DNA of 49,638 nucleotides from NCBI GenBank assembly GCA_965370555.1, contig CBDUVB010000010.1, forward strand, positions 1 through 49,638, read 5' to 3'. The position numbers were made by a program, and so were the translations under genes. The DNA comes from JAJOKK01 sp965370555 (GTDB lineage Bacteria; Bipolaricaulota; Bipolaricaulia; UBA7950; UBA9294). The notes under the pieces are model-generated. The model was not told the DNA's origin. It searched no databases and worked only from the letters and a program-made list of their open reading frames with translations. Below, in pieces: positions 1-8,697 of this stretch. How positions within the stretch are numbered: the stretch's first letter is position 1; the number at the start of each line of letters is the position of its first letter.

Positions 1-341
1 CATCCCGCCTGCATTAAAGGCAACTCTTCACGTTCGTTAGTCCACGGATTCAGGTTGCATATAACTATTACCAGGACTCGACGTTGCAGCGTCGAGTTTT
101 TCTTAAAGTGCGAAAACCCTTCAGACTACCTGGTATCCCCCCTCTGTTAGATGTGTGACAAACATAGCCATATCATAACGCTCAACCCAAGTCAAACGGT
201 ACCATTAAATTATACCGGATAATGTTGCAGAAAACAGGGAAGTATGTTGTATGCCATGAAGGTGAGTGGACAAAAATCACCGTTCTTTCAGTCGGAGAAC
301 ACCGTGAGCAACCTTCGGTTAAGGTAGTCTAAGGTCATGAT
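1..341. other. Left-edge stretch with no convincing gene
   Basis: I see no coding region with a believable start and ribosome-binding site. The only clear element is the terminator-like hairpin at 77-101. From about 130 to 330 the sequence is more AT-rich than the rest of the window and contains only very short open frames, for example from the ATG near 247, which stops after fewer than 30 codons. Confidence 0.5.
77..101 (+). terminator. Rho-independent terminator for a gene entering from the left
   Basis: A 7-bp perfect stem (CTCGACG pairing with CGTCGAG) closes a 6-nt loop and is followed at once by five T residues. This is the form of an intrinsic terminator read on the plus strand. It would end a transcript beginning left of the window. 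Confidence 0.75.
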
Positions 342-503
342 GTGCGCTATTGTAGATCTAGAGAAGGAACAGACTCCACTGTCAACCAGCTTTGGGATCG
401 CCTTAGCTTGCTCTCGCCGATCTTTGGCGAGGATGTCCGCAAAGGGGCACGAGACAAGGTCCTAGTTGGTGATAGGATTCTGGCAACCCTTCGCCGAAGG
501 TGA
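342..503 (+). pseudogene. Short open frame, possibly the 5' part of a broken gene
   Basis: From a GTG at 342 a frame of 53 codons runs to a TGA at 501-503. Its translation (for example NQLWDRLSLLSPIFGEDVRK) looks protein-like, and the frame overlaps the next ORF in another phase. There is no good ribosome-binding site. One reading is a single ancestral gene, a soluble N-terminal part followed by the coiled coil of the next ORF, split by a frameshift near 470-500. Another is two overlapping small genes or chance. I do not recognise a family. Confidence 0.25.
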
Positions 504-669
504 CGATCTGTTGATCGCAGAGAAGGACGCACGCATTGATGAACTCAAAGAGCGGATGAAGGAGCTTCAAAGGAAGGTCGCTTTCCTCCGTGCACGGGTT
601 GAGGAGCTGACCCCGCTGGCACGGCCGCAGTGGTGGTGGCTGTGGACAAGGAGATCAACAAATGCCTAA
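469..669 (+). CDS. Small coiled-coil protein, unrecognised
   Basis: About 66 residues. The middle (roughly residues 18-48) is a charged heptad-like stretch rich in Glu, Lys, Arg and Leu, typical of a short coiled coil. The C-terminus is Trp-rich (QWWWLW). There is a GTG at 469 and a TTG at 466 directly after an in-frame stop, with only a weak AAGG upstream, so the start is uncertain. The end overlaps the next gene by 8 bp, which suggests translational coupling with that membrane protein. It may instead be the 3' part of a gene frameshifted near 470-500. No function can be assigned. Confidence 0.4.
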   Translation: MIGFWQPFAEGDDLLIAEKDARIDELKERMKELQRKVAFLRARVEELTPLARPQWWWLWTRRSTNA

Positions 670-1342
670 AACGGTGTTTTGGGGAGTATGGGTAGCTTGT
701 CTGTTTGCACTGATAGCGGCAGTTTGTGTATTCGGTACGAACGATGCTCTCTTCCCTGGACTCCTGGCTCTGTTCTCCTTTTCGGCGACGTGGACGACGC
801 TGGATTTTCAGCTGTGGACAAAAAGAAACGCGGATTCCTTACGATACCCAAGACCGATATTGTTGGAGGGAGCGGTGTCGGTTGATGCAGGTTTTCCCAA
901 GTGTGATCTCAAAGTATCGTTTAGCAATCCTGGCGATGTGCCGATATTCGTGAGGTCGGTGAGGGCAACGTTGCCAAACTTAGTCCCTAATGAAACAAAA
1001 GGCGAGAACCTTGTCGTGAAACACTACTGTGGGCCAGAGATGCTAGACCACCCGGGGAAAGCAATTGAGGCAAGAGGCTTTGGGCGAATAGAGTGTTTCA
1101 TGCCGATACCGAATGAAATTCGCGAGAAGTTTTGGGAGGGCGCAATACCGCCACCTAGCGGAGTGAGAATACCTTCTGCCAGTTCACCAAAGGACAAAGA
1201 GCCGTTTGACCCCCAAGTAGAACAAGTGGCTTTATGTATCGACTACATTTCGGGATCTCGGGATGAGAAGGAATCCTTTCAGGATTTAAAGATTGACTGG
1301 GACGAGGAAACGAAGTCCTGCAGCTTCCGTCCCCTTGACTGA
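662..1342 (+). CDS. Membrane-anchored protein of unknown function
   Basis: 226 residues. Two hydrophobic segments near residues 5-25 and 30-45 form an N-terminal hairpin, followed by a soluble domain of about 170 residues. That domain contains a beta-rich stretch around 'LKVSFSNPGDVPIFVRSV', which resembles the immunoglobulin-like folds found on membrane-tethered proteins. The ATG follows AAGGAG with an 8-nt gap. It overlaps the preceding coiled-coil ORF and is followed about 50 bp later by another small membrane protein, so the three may form one unit. The patch is less GC-rich than the flanking housekeeping genes. I recognise no family. Confidence 0.6.
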   Translation: MPKTVFWGVWVACLFALIAAVCVFGTNDALFPGLLALFSFSATWTTLDFQLWTKRNADSLRYPRPILLEGAVSVDAGFPKCDLKVSFSNPGDVPIFVRSVRATLPNLVPNETKGENLVVKHYCGPEMLDHPGKAIEARGFGRIECFMPIPNEIREKFWEGAIPPPSGVRIPSASSPKDKEPFDPQVEQVALCIDYISGSRDEKESFQDLKIDWDEETKSCSFRPLD

Positions 1343-1391
1343 ATGTAGGTCGACTAAGTAAACTCCGTAATAGGGACTAGGTGAATTTCTG

Positions 1392-1727
1392 ATGCTAGTT
1401 ATAAAAGGGTTTTCCTTTCTGCTGGGTGTTCTTGCGTTAATCCTCATTGTCTTTATGTTTCATATCGAATGGAACCCTACAGAACCTGTTGGACCCCAGA
1501 TGTTTGTAACATTGGTCATGGCGATGGTGGCGAGTTTCTTGTGTGTGTGGCGGTGCGACAAAGGTGGGGGCGGCCTGCAAATAGGCACTCTTTTCACCGG
1601 GACCTTGTTCCTTTTCTTGATGCTTCTTACCCCCCGTGTTTCCTTTTTCAAGTTTTACTCCATCGGTGGAATTATTTTCTTTATAACCTCAATTATTCTA
1701 GGATCTATCGGAACAAATGCAAAATAG
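1392..1727 (+). CDS. Small four-helix membrane protein, unknown
   Basis: 111 residues, nearly all hydrophobic. There are about four membrane spans, near residues 5-24, 37-53, 67-83 and 88-106, with a short basic and Gly-rich loop (RCDKGGGG) between spans two and three. The start has only a weak AGGTG motif about 9 nt upstream. It lies 49 bp after the 226-residue membrane protein and may share its transcript. It is likely an inner-membrane protein, and nothing visible points to a specific role. Confidence 0.55.
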   Translation: MLVIKGFSFLLGVLALILIVFMFHIEWNPTEPVGPQMFVTLVMAMVASFLCVWRCDKGGGGLQIGTLFTGTLFLFLMLLTPRVSFFKFYSIGGIIFFITSIILGSIGTNAK

Positions 1728-1840
1728 TGAGTGGAATGGAAAACCGAGAGAGATCTTTACTTTTGGTGTTTTGTCCTCTAACTCCACGGCCTGCCACGGT
1801 GGCCTGACGTCGAATCTCTTGGCGCGGCGGCAAATCGCCG

Positions 1841-3658
1841 CTACTGTGGCGCCATCTTCTGTTCCAACTCCTCCCACCGTGCAAACAGGTTGTCTAGCTG
1901 CTGCTGCGCGGCGCGATGCGCCTCGTAGGTGGAGTGCAGCCTCTCGTGATCGGCGGCTACGACTGGATCGTTTAACTCCGCCTGCAACCGTGCCACTTCC
2001 GCCTCAGCTGCGAAGATCCGCTCCTCCATCTCCCCCCATTCCTGCTTCTCGTGGTAGGTGAGCCCTGCTTGTTTTGGTCGAACCATCTGTTGACGCTTTG
2101 ATTCCCGCTTGGCGGAAGTAGGCTGCTGCTCAACAAGGTGCGTCTCGGCGCTCTCGGTCTCCTGCCACTGGGCAACGCTGCCGTAGTTGCCCCAACGACC
2201 GTCACCGTGCAGCCCGATTAGATCGGTACAGACGCGGTCGAGCATATGGCGATCATGCGTGATCAGAACGACGGCTCCGGGAAACTCGATCAGCGCACTC
2301 TCGAGGACCTCGATCGATGGGATGTCCAGGTCGTTCGTCGGTTCGTCGAGCATCAGGACATCGGTCGGCTCTCGCAGCATCATCGCCATCAGCACGCGTG
2401 CCTGTTCCCCGCCGGAGAGATCCCCCACCGGAGTTTCCAGCTGATCAGCGCGGAATCCGAACCGCTTCGCCCATGCGATGATGTGCGAACTGTGGCCGAG
2501 ATAGGAGACGGTGTCACCATGCGGAGCCAGTGCCCGCCGCAGGCGCTCTGTAGGATTAAGCTGTTCCCGCTGCTGGTCAAACCTAGCAATGCGAAGATCG
2601 ATGGCGTGTTTCACCAGTCCGGTGTCAGGCTGAATCGTCTCGGCAAGAATACGCAAGAGCGTGGTCTTCCCGCTGGCATTGTTCCCCACAATCCCTAGCC
2701 GAATTCCACGGTTGACGTGAGTATCGAGATCGCGGAAGAGCAGCCGTCCTCCCAGCGTCTTCTCGATTCCTTTAGCGATGATCAGATCATGCGTCCGCCG
2801 TCCGCTGGCGTTGAAGTCTATCTCGATCCCGCCGCCTCCGTGGTGGCGTCGTCGCGCCTCGGATAGCCGTTCGATCTTGTCATGCGCCTCGTCGATACGG
2901 TAGGAAGCCTTGCTGCTCCGTGCCTTTGGGCCGTGCCGCAACCAGTCAACCTCTCGGCGCACCTCGTTGGCGAGTGCGCGACGCTCTTCGTTCTCCAACT
3001 GCAAGAACGCCTCCCGCTTCTCCAGGAAGTCGCTGTAACGGCCATTGACACTGAAGAAACCATCGCGGTAACGGGGATTGATCTCTACGATTCGGTCGGT
3101 GACTCGTTCCAGAAAGTAGCGATCATGAGTGGTGAGGATGAAGGCAAGTTTGGCTTTACCAAGAAAGCGCTCCAACCAGTCGATCCCCTCGAGATCCAGG
3201 TGGTTGGTCGGTTCGTCCATCAACAGCAGGTCGGGCTCCTGCACTAATTGACACCCGATAGCAAGCCGCTTGCGCCATCCACCGGAGAGACTATCTACGC
3301 AAGTACCACCATCCTCGAAGCCAAGGCGACGCAGCATCTTTCGCGCGCGCGTCGGACGCTCGTAATCCTCCATCGGGAGAGCATCAAGCGCAGAGAGAAG
3401 AGCACCCTCCACTGTTAGTTCTGAGGAAAATACGTCAACCTGGGGAAGGTAGGCGATACGCGCTTCCCTGGCGCGATCCACCGAGCCAGAATCGGCAAGT
3501 TCGATGCCGGCAAGGATTCGCAACAGCGTCGTCTTGCCCGCTCCGTTGGGGCCGATCAGTCCTACACGCTCATCGGCGTGGAAAGTCAGCGACAACCGGT
3601 CAAATAGATCGTGTGACGCATACGTCTTACACAGATCACGTACCGCAAGAATGGCCAT
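1841..3658 (-). CDS. uup: ABC-F ATPase, Uup-like
   Basis: 605 residues with two ABC cassettes in tandem and no membrane spans, the plan of ABC-F proteins, which act on ribosomes or nucleic acids and do not transport. Cassette 1 shows Walker A GPNGAGKTT (about residues 36-44), signature LSGGW and Walker B LLLMDEPTNHLD. Cassette 2 shows GNNASGKTT, LSGGEQ and LMLDEPTNDLD. The linker between them is charged and helical. The C-terminal 90 residues form a coiled coil (EKQEWGEMEERIFAAEAEV), which is characteristic of the Uup branch. E. coli Uup is linked to replication and ribosome stress. The ATG follows GGAGAAGGAGAG. The gene appears monocistronic. The assignment to Uup over EttA or another ABC-F subgroup rests on the C-terminal coiled coil. 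Confidence 0.88.
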   Translation of the reverse strand: MAILAVRDLCKTYASHDLFDRLSLTFHADERVGLIGPNGAGKTTLLRILAGIELADSGSVDRAREARIAYLPQVDVFSSELTVEGALLSALDALPMEDYERPTRARKMLRRLGFEDGGTCVDSLSGGWRKRLAIGCQLVQEPDLLLMDEPTNHLDLEGIDWLERFLGKAKLAFILTTHDRYFLERVTDRIVEINPRYRDGFFSVNGRYSDFLEKREAFLQLENEERRALANEVRREVDWLRHGPKARSSKASYRIDEAHDKIERLSEARRRHHGGGGIEIDFNASGRRTHDLIIAKGIEKTLGGRLLFRDLDTHVNRGIRLGIVGNNASGKTTLLRILAETIQPDTGLVKHAIDLRIARFDQQREQLNPTERLRRALAPHGDTVSYLGHSSHIIAWAKRFGFRADQLETPVGDLSGGEQARVLMAMMLREPTDVLMLDEPTNDLDIPSIEVLESALIEFPGAVVLITHDRHMLDRVCTDLIGLHGDGRWGNYGSVAQWQETESAETHLVEQQPTSAKRESKRQQMVRPKQAGLTYHEKQEWGEMEERIFAAEAEVARLQAELNDPVVAADHERLHSTYEAHRAAQQQLDNLFARWEELEQKMAPQ

Positions 3659-3861
3659 CTCTCCTTCTCCCTTGTCACAGCCGTTCGAAGCACCCCAAAG
3701 TGCGCCGGCTCACCCCTATATCGTACGCGATCGTCACCGATCTTGCCCGGCGACCGCGGTAATCAATTTTCATCGAGTCTCAATAAGCAGCGGGCAAGCA
3801 ATGGAGGCGTTATAGCCTGGAGAAATCCTAAGAATGAAGGTCTGACCCCGGAATTTCCGAG

Positions 3862-3892
3862 AAAACCCGCCGTGGTTTTTGCCACGACGGGG
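3862..3892 (-). terminator. Terminator of the Spy-like gene
   Basis: Read on the minus strand, a GC-rich stem of about 10 bp with one mismatch (CCCGTCGTGG against CCACGGCGGG) closes an A-rich loop and is followed by TTTT. It sits about 30 bp past the stop of the gene at 3924-4757. Confidence 0.75.
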
Positions 3893-3923
3893 CTCTCTCT
3901 TACAGAAGGCAGAAGGCGTCTTT

Positions 3924-4757
3924 TTACTGGATGTACTGGAGCTTTGCTTCCAGGATATCGACGATCTGCCGAAGCGTAGCTAGCTGTTTTTCGGCCAACT
4001 TTTGCGCCAACAGAGGATGGTCGACACCGAACTGACCCCCTTGCTGCAGCGGCTCTTCACCGCGCTGTCCAGAGGGGCGCTGGGTCCCTTGGTTCATAGC
4101 ACTGAACCGCTCCATCACTTTCTCACGCAGCTCAGGGTGATCGGCGAGAAACTCGCGCATCCAGTTCGTCATCGGGTTTTGCGCCTCGCCTCCAAACCGG
4201 TTCTCTAACCGTGGCAGGAGTTCCCCACGGGTTTGCGGATTGATCCCTTCGCTCGGACCCCGCATCCCGCTTCTCATAGCCTGTTCGTGCGGGGTTTGTC
4301 CCTGCATCCGCGTGGAGAGCGCTCCCTCTCGCATCGGCATGAGGCTCTCACGGAGGATCTCTCCCTGCTTAATCGTGAGGATTCCCTTGATCTCATCGAG
4401 AACCCCTTGTGTGCTCTCTTGCAGTGATGCGGCTTTCCCCTTCACCTGTTCACGGAACGTCGCAAGCAACGCGTCGAGCTCGTCCGCGCTCCCGTTGAAT
4501 TCCAGCATCTCTTGAGTGAAAGCGTCGCGGTCCGCCTTGAGCGTGTCTGCCTCACTGAGGACACCTGCGAGGATGTCGCGAATCTCCTGCATCTGCGTCG
4601 GCGTCAGCTCCATCCGATTGATCGTGATGAGGAGCGGCAGATTTTCCGTCCCGCTTTTACTCCCTTCTTTGGAAGTCTCAATCTGCGCGCTCGCCGGGAT
4701 TATCGCTAACAGCCCCGCGATGAGTGCCAACGACAGTGTGAGCCTAACCTTTTTCAT
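3924..4757 (-). CDS. Periplasmic Spy/CpxP-like LTxxQ protein
   Basis: 277 residues with a signal peptide of about 24 residues ending in a SPase I-like ASA-Q. Two 'LTxxQ'-type helical motifs are visible (LTPTQMQEIRDIL near residue 52 and LTIKQGEIL near 130), spaced as in the Spy/CpxP/CnrX superfamily of small helical periplasmic proteins that act as chaperones or metal and stress sensors. The C-terminal half is Gln-, Gly- and Met-rich, likely flexible, and about twice the usual family length. The start follows AAGGAGGTTCATC. It is a single-gene unit with its own terminator. Its role as a chaperone rather than a regulator is inferred from fold only. Confidence 0.65.
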   Translation of the reverse strand: MKKVRLTLSLALIAGLLAIIPASAQIETSKEGSKSGTENLPLLITINRMELTPTQMQEIRDILAGVLSEADTLKADRDAFTQEMLEFNGSADELDALLATFREQVKGKAASLQESTQGVLDEIKGILTIKQGEILRESLMPMREGALSTRMQGQTPHEQAMRSGMRGPSEGINPQTRGELLPRLENRFGGEAQNPMTNWMREFLADHPELREKVMERFSAMNQGTQRPSGQRGEEPLQQGGQFGVDHPLLAQKLAEKQLATLRQIVDILEAKLQYIQ

Positions 4758-4997
4758 GATGAACCTCCTTCATCGATTGATGAGAGATTATCCCGTGCAC
4801 GTGAAGGAATTGGTGCAAAGGTGTGGCAGTTTTGTGAAGAAGAGGGGAAGAATCAGTAATGCGTAATGAGTGAGCAGTGACAAGCGATGAATTTCTTGAT
4901 TCACCCGCTCGGAACAGAGCGGAACCGAAAAACGATCACTGTAACGAAAGTCACTCTCGATGACGACAAAGGTCCCGTTCGTATCCTTTTCCGGTCC

Positions 4998-5026
4998 TTG
5001 TCAAGAGAAGATCCCTTTTTTATCCT
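4998..5026 (+). promoter_or_regulatory. Sigma70-type promoter placed for a leaderless mRNA
   Basis: TTGTCA at 4998-5003 and TATCCT at 5021-5026 are separated by exactly 17 bp. The ATG at 5036 lies only 9 nt beyond the -10 box, so transcription would begin within a few bases of the start codon. No Shine-Dalgarno motif precedes that ATG, which fits a leaderless transcript. Confidence 0.55.
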
Positions 5027-5035
5027 GTTTGAAGC

Positions 5036-7942
5036 ATGAGGGAACGAGTGGGGAGAGAAGCAGTTCTTGTTGTGAGCGTGGTGCTCTTCGTCGCGATCGG
5101 ATTCCTCTGCCAAGGATCGGTCACGGTGAGCGTCCTCTCCGCGGAGAAGGAGGTTGCCCCTGGAGAGTTCGTGACGCACGTCTTTTCGATCATTAACAAC
5201 GAAGCCCTTCCCGAGGTCTACGAACTCGAATTCGATCCCCCAGCCGGGTGGGGAATCCTCGGTGCGTTGTCGAGCATGGATCTCGATCCGGGGGAGGAGG
5301 GAACCCTATTTGTCACGGTGACTGTCCCGCCTGGAACGCTCGCCGGGGCCTATCCTCTCACCCTGCATGTCCGTTCGACGAGTACTCCCTCAGAAGAAAG
5401 GTCCGCGAGCGCGAGCACGCGGGTCAAGCCGATCAATGAGGTGGAGATCCTTCTCCCTGCGAGCCAGAGCGTCGTTCCCGGAGAGACACTCTCATACGAG
5501 GTCGGCTTGGTCAACCGTGGAAACGCCCAAGATACCTTCGAGTTCGTTGCAAGCTCCGCACAGCAGTTCCCGATCAATCTCTCCTCGGAGCTTATTGTTC
5601 TCACACCACAGGAGAGGGTAACGATAACGGTTACCTTGCAGGTTCCGACGGATGCTCGCCCCGGGAGAGATGTCCTCACGGTCACGGCAACCTCCACACT
5701 CTACCACGGAGTGAGCGATGAGGAGACCCTATTCATAACGATCCTTCCTCCTCCTCCGCAGGCGGTGGGGGGATCGCTGATGGAGGAGCTACCGGTTCGC
5801 CTCCGCCTCTCCATCGGCCAGGATGTCTTCACCGAAGATTTCACCAGCGATCTCACCTTCTCGGTTTCGGGGGGGGTGCTCGATGGCTACTTCTCGTCGT
5901 CTCTACGGCTCTCTCCCATCTTCGGCCCCGATCCCCTGGAGGTCGGATCGTTCTCGATTCTCTACCGTCGTACCCCAGCGACCTACACGATCGGAGACAC
6001 TTCGAAGAGGCTGACCGACCTCCTTAGCCTCTACTGCCGGGGAGGGAAGGTAGAGATCGATGCCGAGACCTACCGATTCGCTTTCCTCGGTGGCGAAAGA
6101 AGCGATGAGCTGCGCGCCGGCGGGAAACTCGTCTTGGGGCCTACAGAGGCGAATCTAGGGATTGCCTATCTTGGTTACCGGAGTGAGGCCAGCGAACAGA
6201 CGGTGTGGAGCCTGAGTGCGGCATGTGTCCCATTCGAGGATTGGTCGATGCGGGTCGAAGGAGCACTGGGACTCGAGGATGAGAACACGAGTCGAGCCTT
6301 CTTCGCCGCAACGAAGATCGATAGCCCTACTTACTTCCTGAATGCGGAGGTATTCAGCGTGGGAACCTACTTTCCTGGGTCGCGCCGCGACCAGGCCGGT
6401 ATTGCCCTCTCTCAGCGGCTTCGCCATGCCGATTTCTCGTTCGGCGCGTCCCTTCGTCACGATTGGGATAACATCATCGGCGATCCGCTCGCCACCACCA
6501 CAATCACCGATGACCTGGGGATCAACCTTTCGACCACACCTCTCGAGGACGGCCCAACACTCACCTCTACCGTCGAATTCACCTGGGAGAGGAACACCAA
6601 CCTGACGATTACAGATGAGATCGACCGATTGCTCTCCATCGCAATGAGCCAGACCCACGGAGTTTTCCCTTACTCCTTCTCTGCTAAAGTGAACGACCAG
6701 CTCGACCACGTCACTGCCACTGCCTTTCGCACCCTCACCTTTAGCGAGGGTATGGGCCTCTCAATTGACGACATCGACCTGTTCCTCAGGCTGACGCACG
6801 AGAAACGAACCGATCTTACGACCGGGGAGATGCTCTTCGGGGGAACGGACCTGTCGCTTCGCTTCAGTTCCAGTGGATCGCTCCACTCCGCGACGATCAC
6901 CTTCGGGAATGATGAAGACGATTTCGATCTTTCCCTCTCTGTCCGTGTCGAGGTCCTTGATAACCTGGACCTTCAGCTGACCGGAAGATTCGGCTGGGAT
7001 CGTGCAGATGCTACGGACGCCACCTTCCGCTGGGGGACGACCTTTACATGGAACTTTGACCTTCCGATTCCATTCCTCGTCACCAAGGGGCGGATCACCG
7101 GGCGTGTCTTCGTTGATGAGGACGGGAATGGCACGTTCAGTGGGGTAGATCGTGGGCTTGGTGGGGTAATCATCGAAACAGAGAGGACCAAGGTCTCGAC
7201 CGCCGCGGATGGCACGTTCCGTTTTCCACCTTTCGCTCCGGGAGAGTATTCGCTCGACCTTTCCCACCTTCCGCTCGGAGCCGAGCTTCCCTCACCGGCT
7301 CGTATCGTGCTTCACGCCGGACAGACTGCACAAGTCAACCTCGCACTCATCCCCGTCCTGATCGTATCAGGAACCCTGTTCAACGACGCGAACAAGGATG
7401 GAGCGTTTGACAACAGCGAGGGAGGGTTCTCGCAGGTACGGATCATCCTCACCGACCCGCGCGGAGAATCGAACGGAGCGTACACAGATCTCCATGGCGA
7501 GTTCACCTTTACCAACGTCCTTCCCGGCTCCTACACCGTCACCGTCGATCCGGCGACCCTCCCTGAACGGTTCACCTTCACCACGCCAGAGACGATCGCC
7601 ATCGAGGTCAGAAGCGAGAATCTCCCCTCCATCCTTATCGGGGGGTACATCAAGCCGAAGCAGGTCGTGATCACGTTCCAACCGCCAACCGCCGACTTTA
7701 TCTACACCCCGGAGAACCCAAGGATAGGGGAACTAGTTCTATTTGACGGATCCGACTCCTTCGATTTCGACGGGGAAGTCATCTCGTACGAATGGGACTT
7801 TGATGGCGATGGGAAGACGGATGCCACCGGCGTAACCGCCCATACCAGCTTTGCCACAGCCGGCTCGCACGCCGTTACCCTCACCATCGCCGATGACACA
7901 GGAAACACCGATGCGATCACCTATACCATCGTGGTCAAGTGA
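5036..7942 (+). CDS. Large modular surface protein: NEW3-like, barrel-like, SdrD_B-like and PKD domains
   Basis: 968 residues with an N-terminal signal or anchor (about residues 8-28). Residues 30-235 hold two Ig-like modules of the NEW3 type ('PGEFVTHVFSIINN', 'PGETLSYEVGLVNRG'). Residues about 245-690 are strings of alternating aromatic and charged beta-strands with no Cys-rich or catalytic motif, like an outer-membrane barrel or a long beta-sheet domain. Residues 690-845 are two SdrD_B/Cna-B-like repeats, each with a 'DxDxNG/DANKDG' calcium-type loop. Residues 880-968 are a PKD domain with the hallmark 'YEWDFDGDG'. It is probably exported and structural or adhesive. It has its own promoter, and its stop overlaps the start of the next gene (GTGA). 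Confidence 0.7.
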   Translation: MRERVGREAVLVVSVVLFVAIGFLCQGSVTVSVLSAEKEVAPGEFVTHVFSIINNEALPEVYELEFDPPAGWGILGALSSMDLDPGEEGTLFVTVTVPPGTLAGAYPLTLHVRSTSTPSEERSASASTRVKPINEVEILLPASQSVVPGETLSYEVGLVNRGNAQDTFEFVASSAQQFPINLSSELIVLTPQERVTITVTLQVPTDARPGRDVLTVTATSTLYHGVSDEETLFITILPPPPQAVGGSLMEELPVRLRLSIGQDVFTEDFTSDLTFSVSGGVLDGYFSSSLRLSPIFGPDPLEVGSFSILYRRTPATYTIGDTSKRLTDLLSLYCRGGKVEIDAETYRFAFLGGERSDELRAGGKLVLGPTEANLGIAYLGYRSEASEQTVWSLSAACVPFEDWSMRVEGALGLEDENTSRAFFAATKIDSPTYFLNAEVFSVGTYFPGSRRDQAGIALSQRLRHADFSFGASLRHDWDNIIGDPLATTTITDDLGINLSTTPLEDGPTLTSTVEFTWERNTNLTITDEIDRLLSIAMSQTHGVFPYSFSAKVNDQLDHVTATAFRTLTFSEGMGLSIDDIDLFLRLTHEKRTDLTTGEMLFGGTDLSLRFSSSGSLHSATITFGNDEDDFDLSLSVRVEVLDNLDLQLTGRFGWDRADATDATFRWGTTFTWNFDLPIPFLVTKGRITGRVFVDEDGNGTFSGVDRGLGGVIIETERTKVSTAADGTFRFPPFAPGEYSLDLSHLPLGAELPSPARIVLHAGQTAQVNLALIPVLIVSGTLFNDANKDGAFDNSEGGFSQVRIILTDPRGESNGAYTDLHGEFTFTNVLPGSYTVTVDPATLPERFTFTTPETIAIEVRSENLPSILIGGYIKPKQVVITFQPPTADFIYTPENPRIGELVLFDGSDSFDFDGEVISYEWDFDGDGKTDATGVTAHTSFATAGSHAVTLTIADDTGNTDAITYTIVVK

Positions 7943-8559
7943 AACGTGCATCCCCATACAGTAGGTGGAGCGCCCGCGTATATTCGCTCTTGATCGACCC
8001 GCTCCTGCGCGAGCTGCGCTCGCGAATAACCGCCTTGGCCGTCGGGGAGGGGCTGACCGACGTGGTGGACATCGCCTGCGCTACCGGAGCGCAATGCCGC
8101 AGCCTGCATCGGGCCGGGATCGGCGCGACCGGGGTCGATCTATCGGCGGCGATGATCGAACGGGCACAACGGATCGGCCCGTCGGCGATCGACTACCTCG
8201 TTGGCTCCGCGCTGGCACCTCCATTCCCAGAAGAAAGTTTCCCCGGTGCAATACTAAGCCTCTGCCTGCACGAACAGCCGTTTTCCGACCAGGATGCGAT
8301 GGTGAAAGAGGCACTTCGCGTCGTCCGCCCGGGTGGGATCCTGATCCTCGCCGAGTACTCCCGCCCAGCAAGGACAAACCCACCCTGGGCGCTGATCAAC
8401 ATCATCGAGCGCTTAGCCGGATCCGAGCACTGCCGCAACTTCCGCCGGTTCGTGCAGGCGGGTGGGATCTCCCGCCTCGATCCGCTTCTCCCCCCGGTTG
8501 AGCGACGGATCCCTGCCTTCGGGAAGACGGTGGAGATCCTCATCGCGAAAAGGCCATAG
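7939..8559 (+). CDS. Class I SAM-dependent methyltransferase (UbiE/type 11 group)
   Basis: 206 residues with a Rossmann methyltransferase fold. Motif I is 'VVDIACATGAQ', a variant of DxGxGxG; the acidic residue after strand 2 is in 'TGVDLSAAMIE'; motif IV is 'ILSLCLHEQPF'; the post-motif region 'EALRVVRPGGILILAEY' is typical of type 11 enzymes that methylate small molecules or quinones. The substrate cannot be told. The GTG start overlaps the stop of the surface-protein gene by 4 bp, so translation is probably coupled. A functional link between the two is not obvious. Confidence 0.75.
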   Translation: MKRASPYSRWSARVYSLLIDPLLRELRSRITALAVGEGLTDVVDIACATGAQCRSLHRAGIGATGVDLSAAMIERAQRIGPSAIDYLVGSALAPPFPEESFPGAILSLCLHEQPFSDQDAMVKEALRVVRPGGILILAEYSRPARTNPPWALINIIERLAGSEHCRNFRRFVQAGGISRLDPLLPPVERRIPAFGKTVEILIAKRP

Positions 8560-8562
8560 TGG

Positions 8563-8591
8563 TTGAAATCATGCATCTCCACCCCTAGAAT
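8563..8591 (+). promoter_or_regulatory. Promoter of the tRNA-Ser/SRP RNA unit
   Basis: TTGAAA at 8563-8568 and TAGAAT at 8586-8591 are separated by 17 bp. The expected start, near 8598, is about 9 nt before the mature 5' end of the tRNA. It begins only a few bases after the methyltransferase stop. Confidence 0.7.
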
Positions 8592-8606
8592 GATCACCGC
8601 ATATTC

Positions 8607-8696
8607 GGAGGGGTGGGTGAGCGGTCTAAGCCGCCAGTTTGGAGAACTGGTGTACCTTTTGGGGTACCGCGGGTTCGAATCCCGCCCCCTCCGCCA
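8607..8696 (+). tRNA. tRNA-Ser (anticodon GGA)
   Basis: The 7-bp acceptor stem GGAGGGG/CCCCTCC, the discriminator G and an encoded CCA are all visible. The anticodon stem CCAGT/ACTGG encloses the loop TTGGAGA, giving anticodon GGA, which reads UCC and UCU. A long variable arm (GTACC...GGTAC) marks a class II tRNA. The T arm is GCGGG-TTCGAAT-CCCGC. The gene is immediately followed by the SRP RNA. Confidence 0.95.
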
Positions 8697-8697
8697 A

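Noticed and set aside
1824..1841. GCGGCG...CGCCGC hairpin at the end of the uup gene
   Set aside because: No T-run follows on the minus strand, so it is not supported as a terminator.
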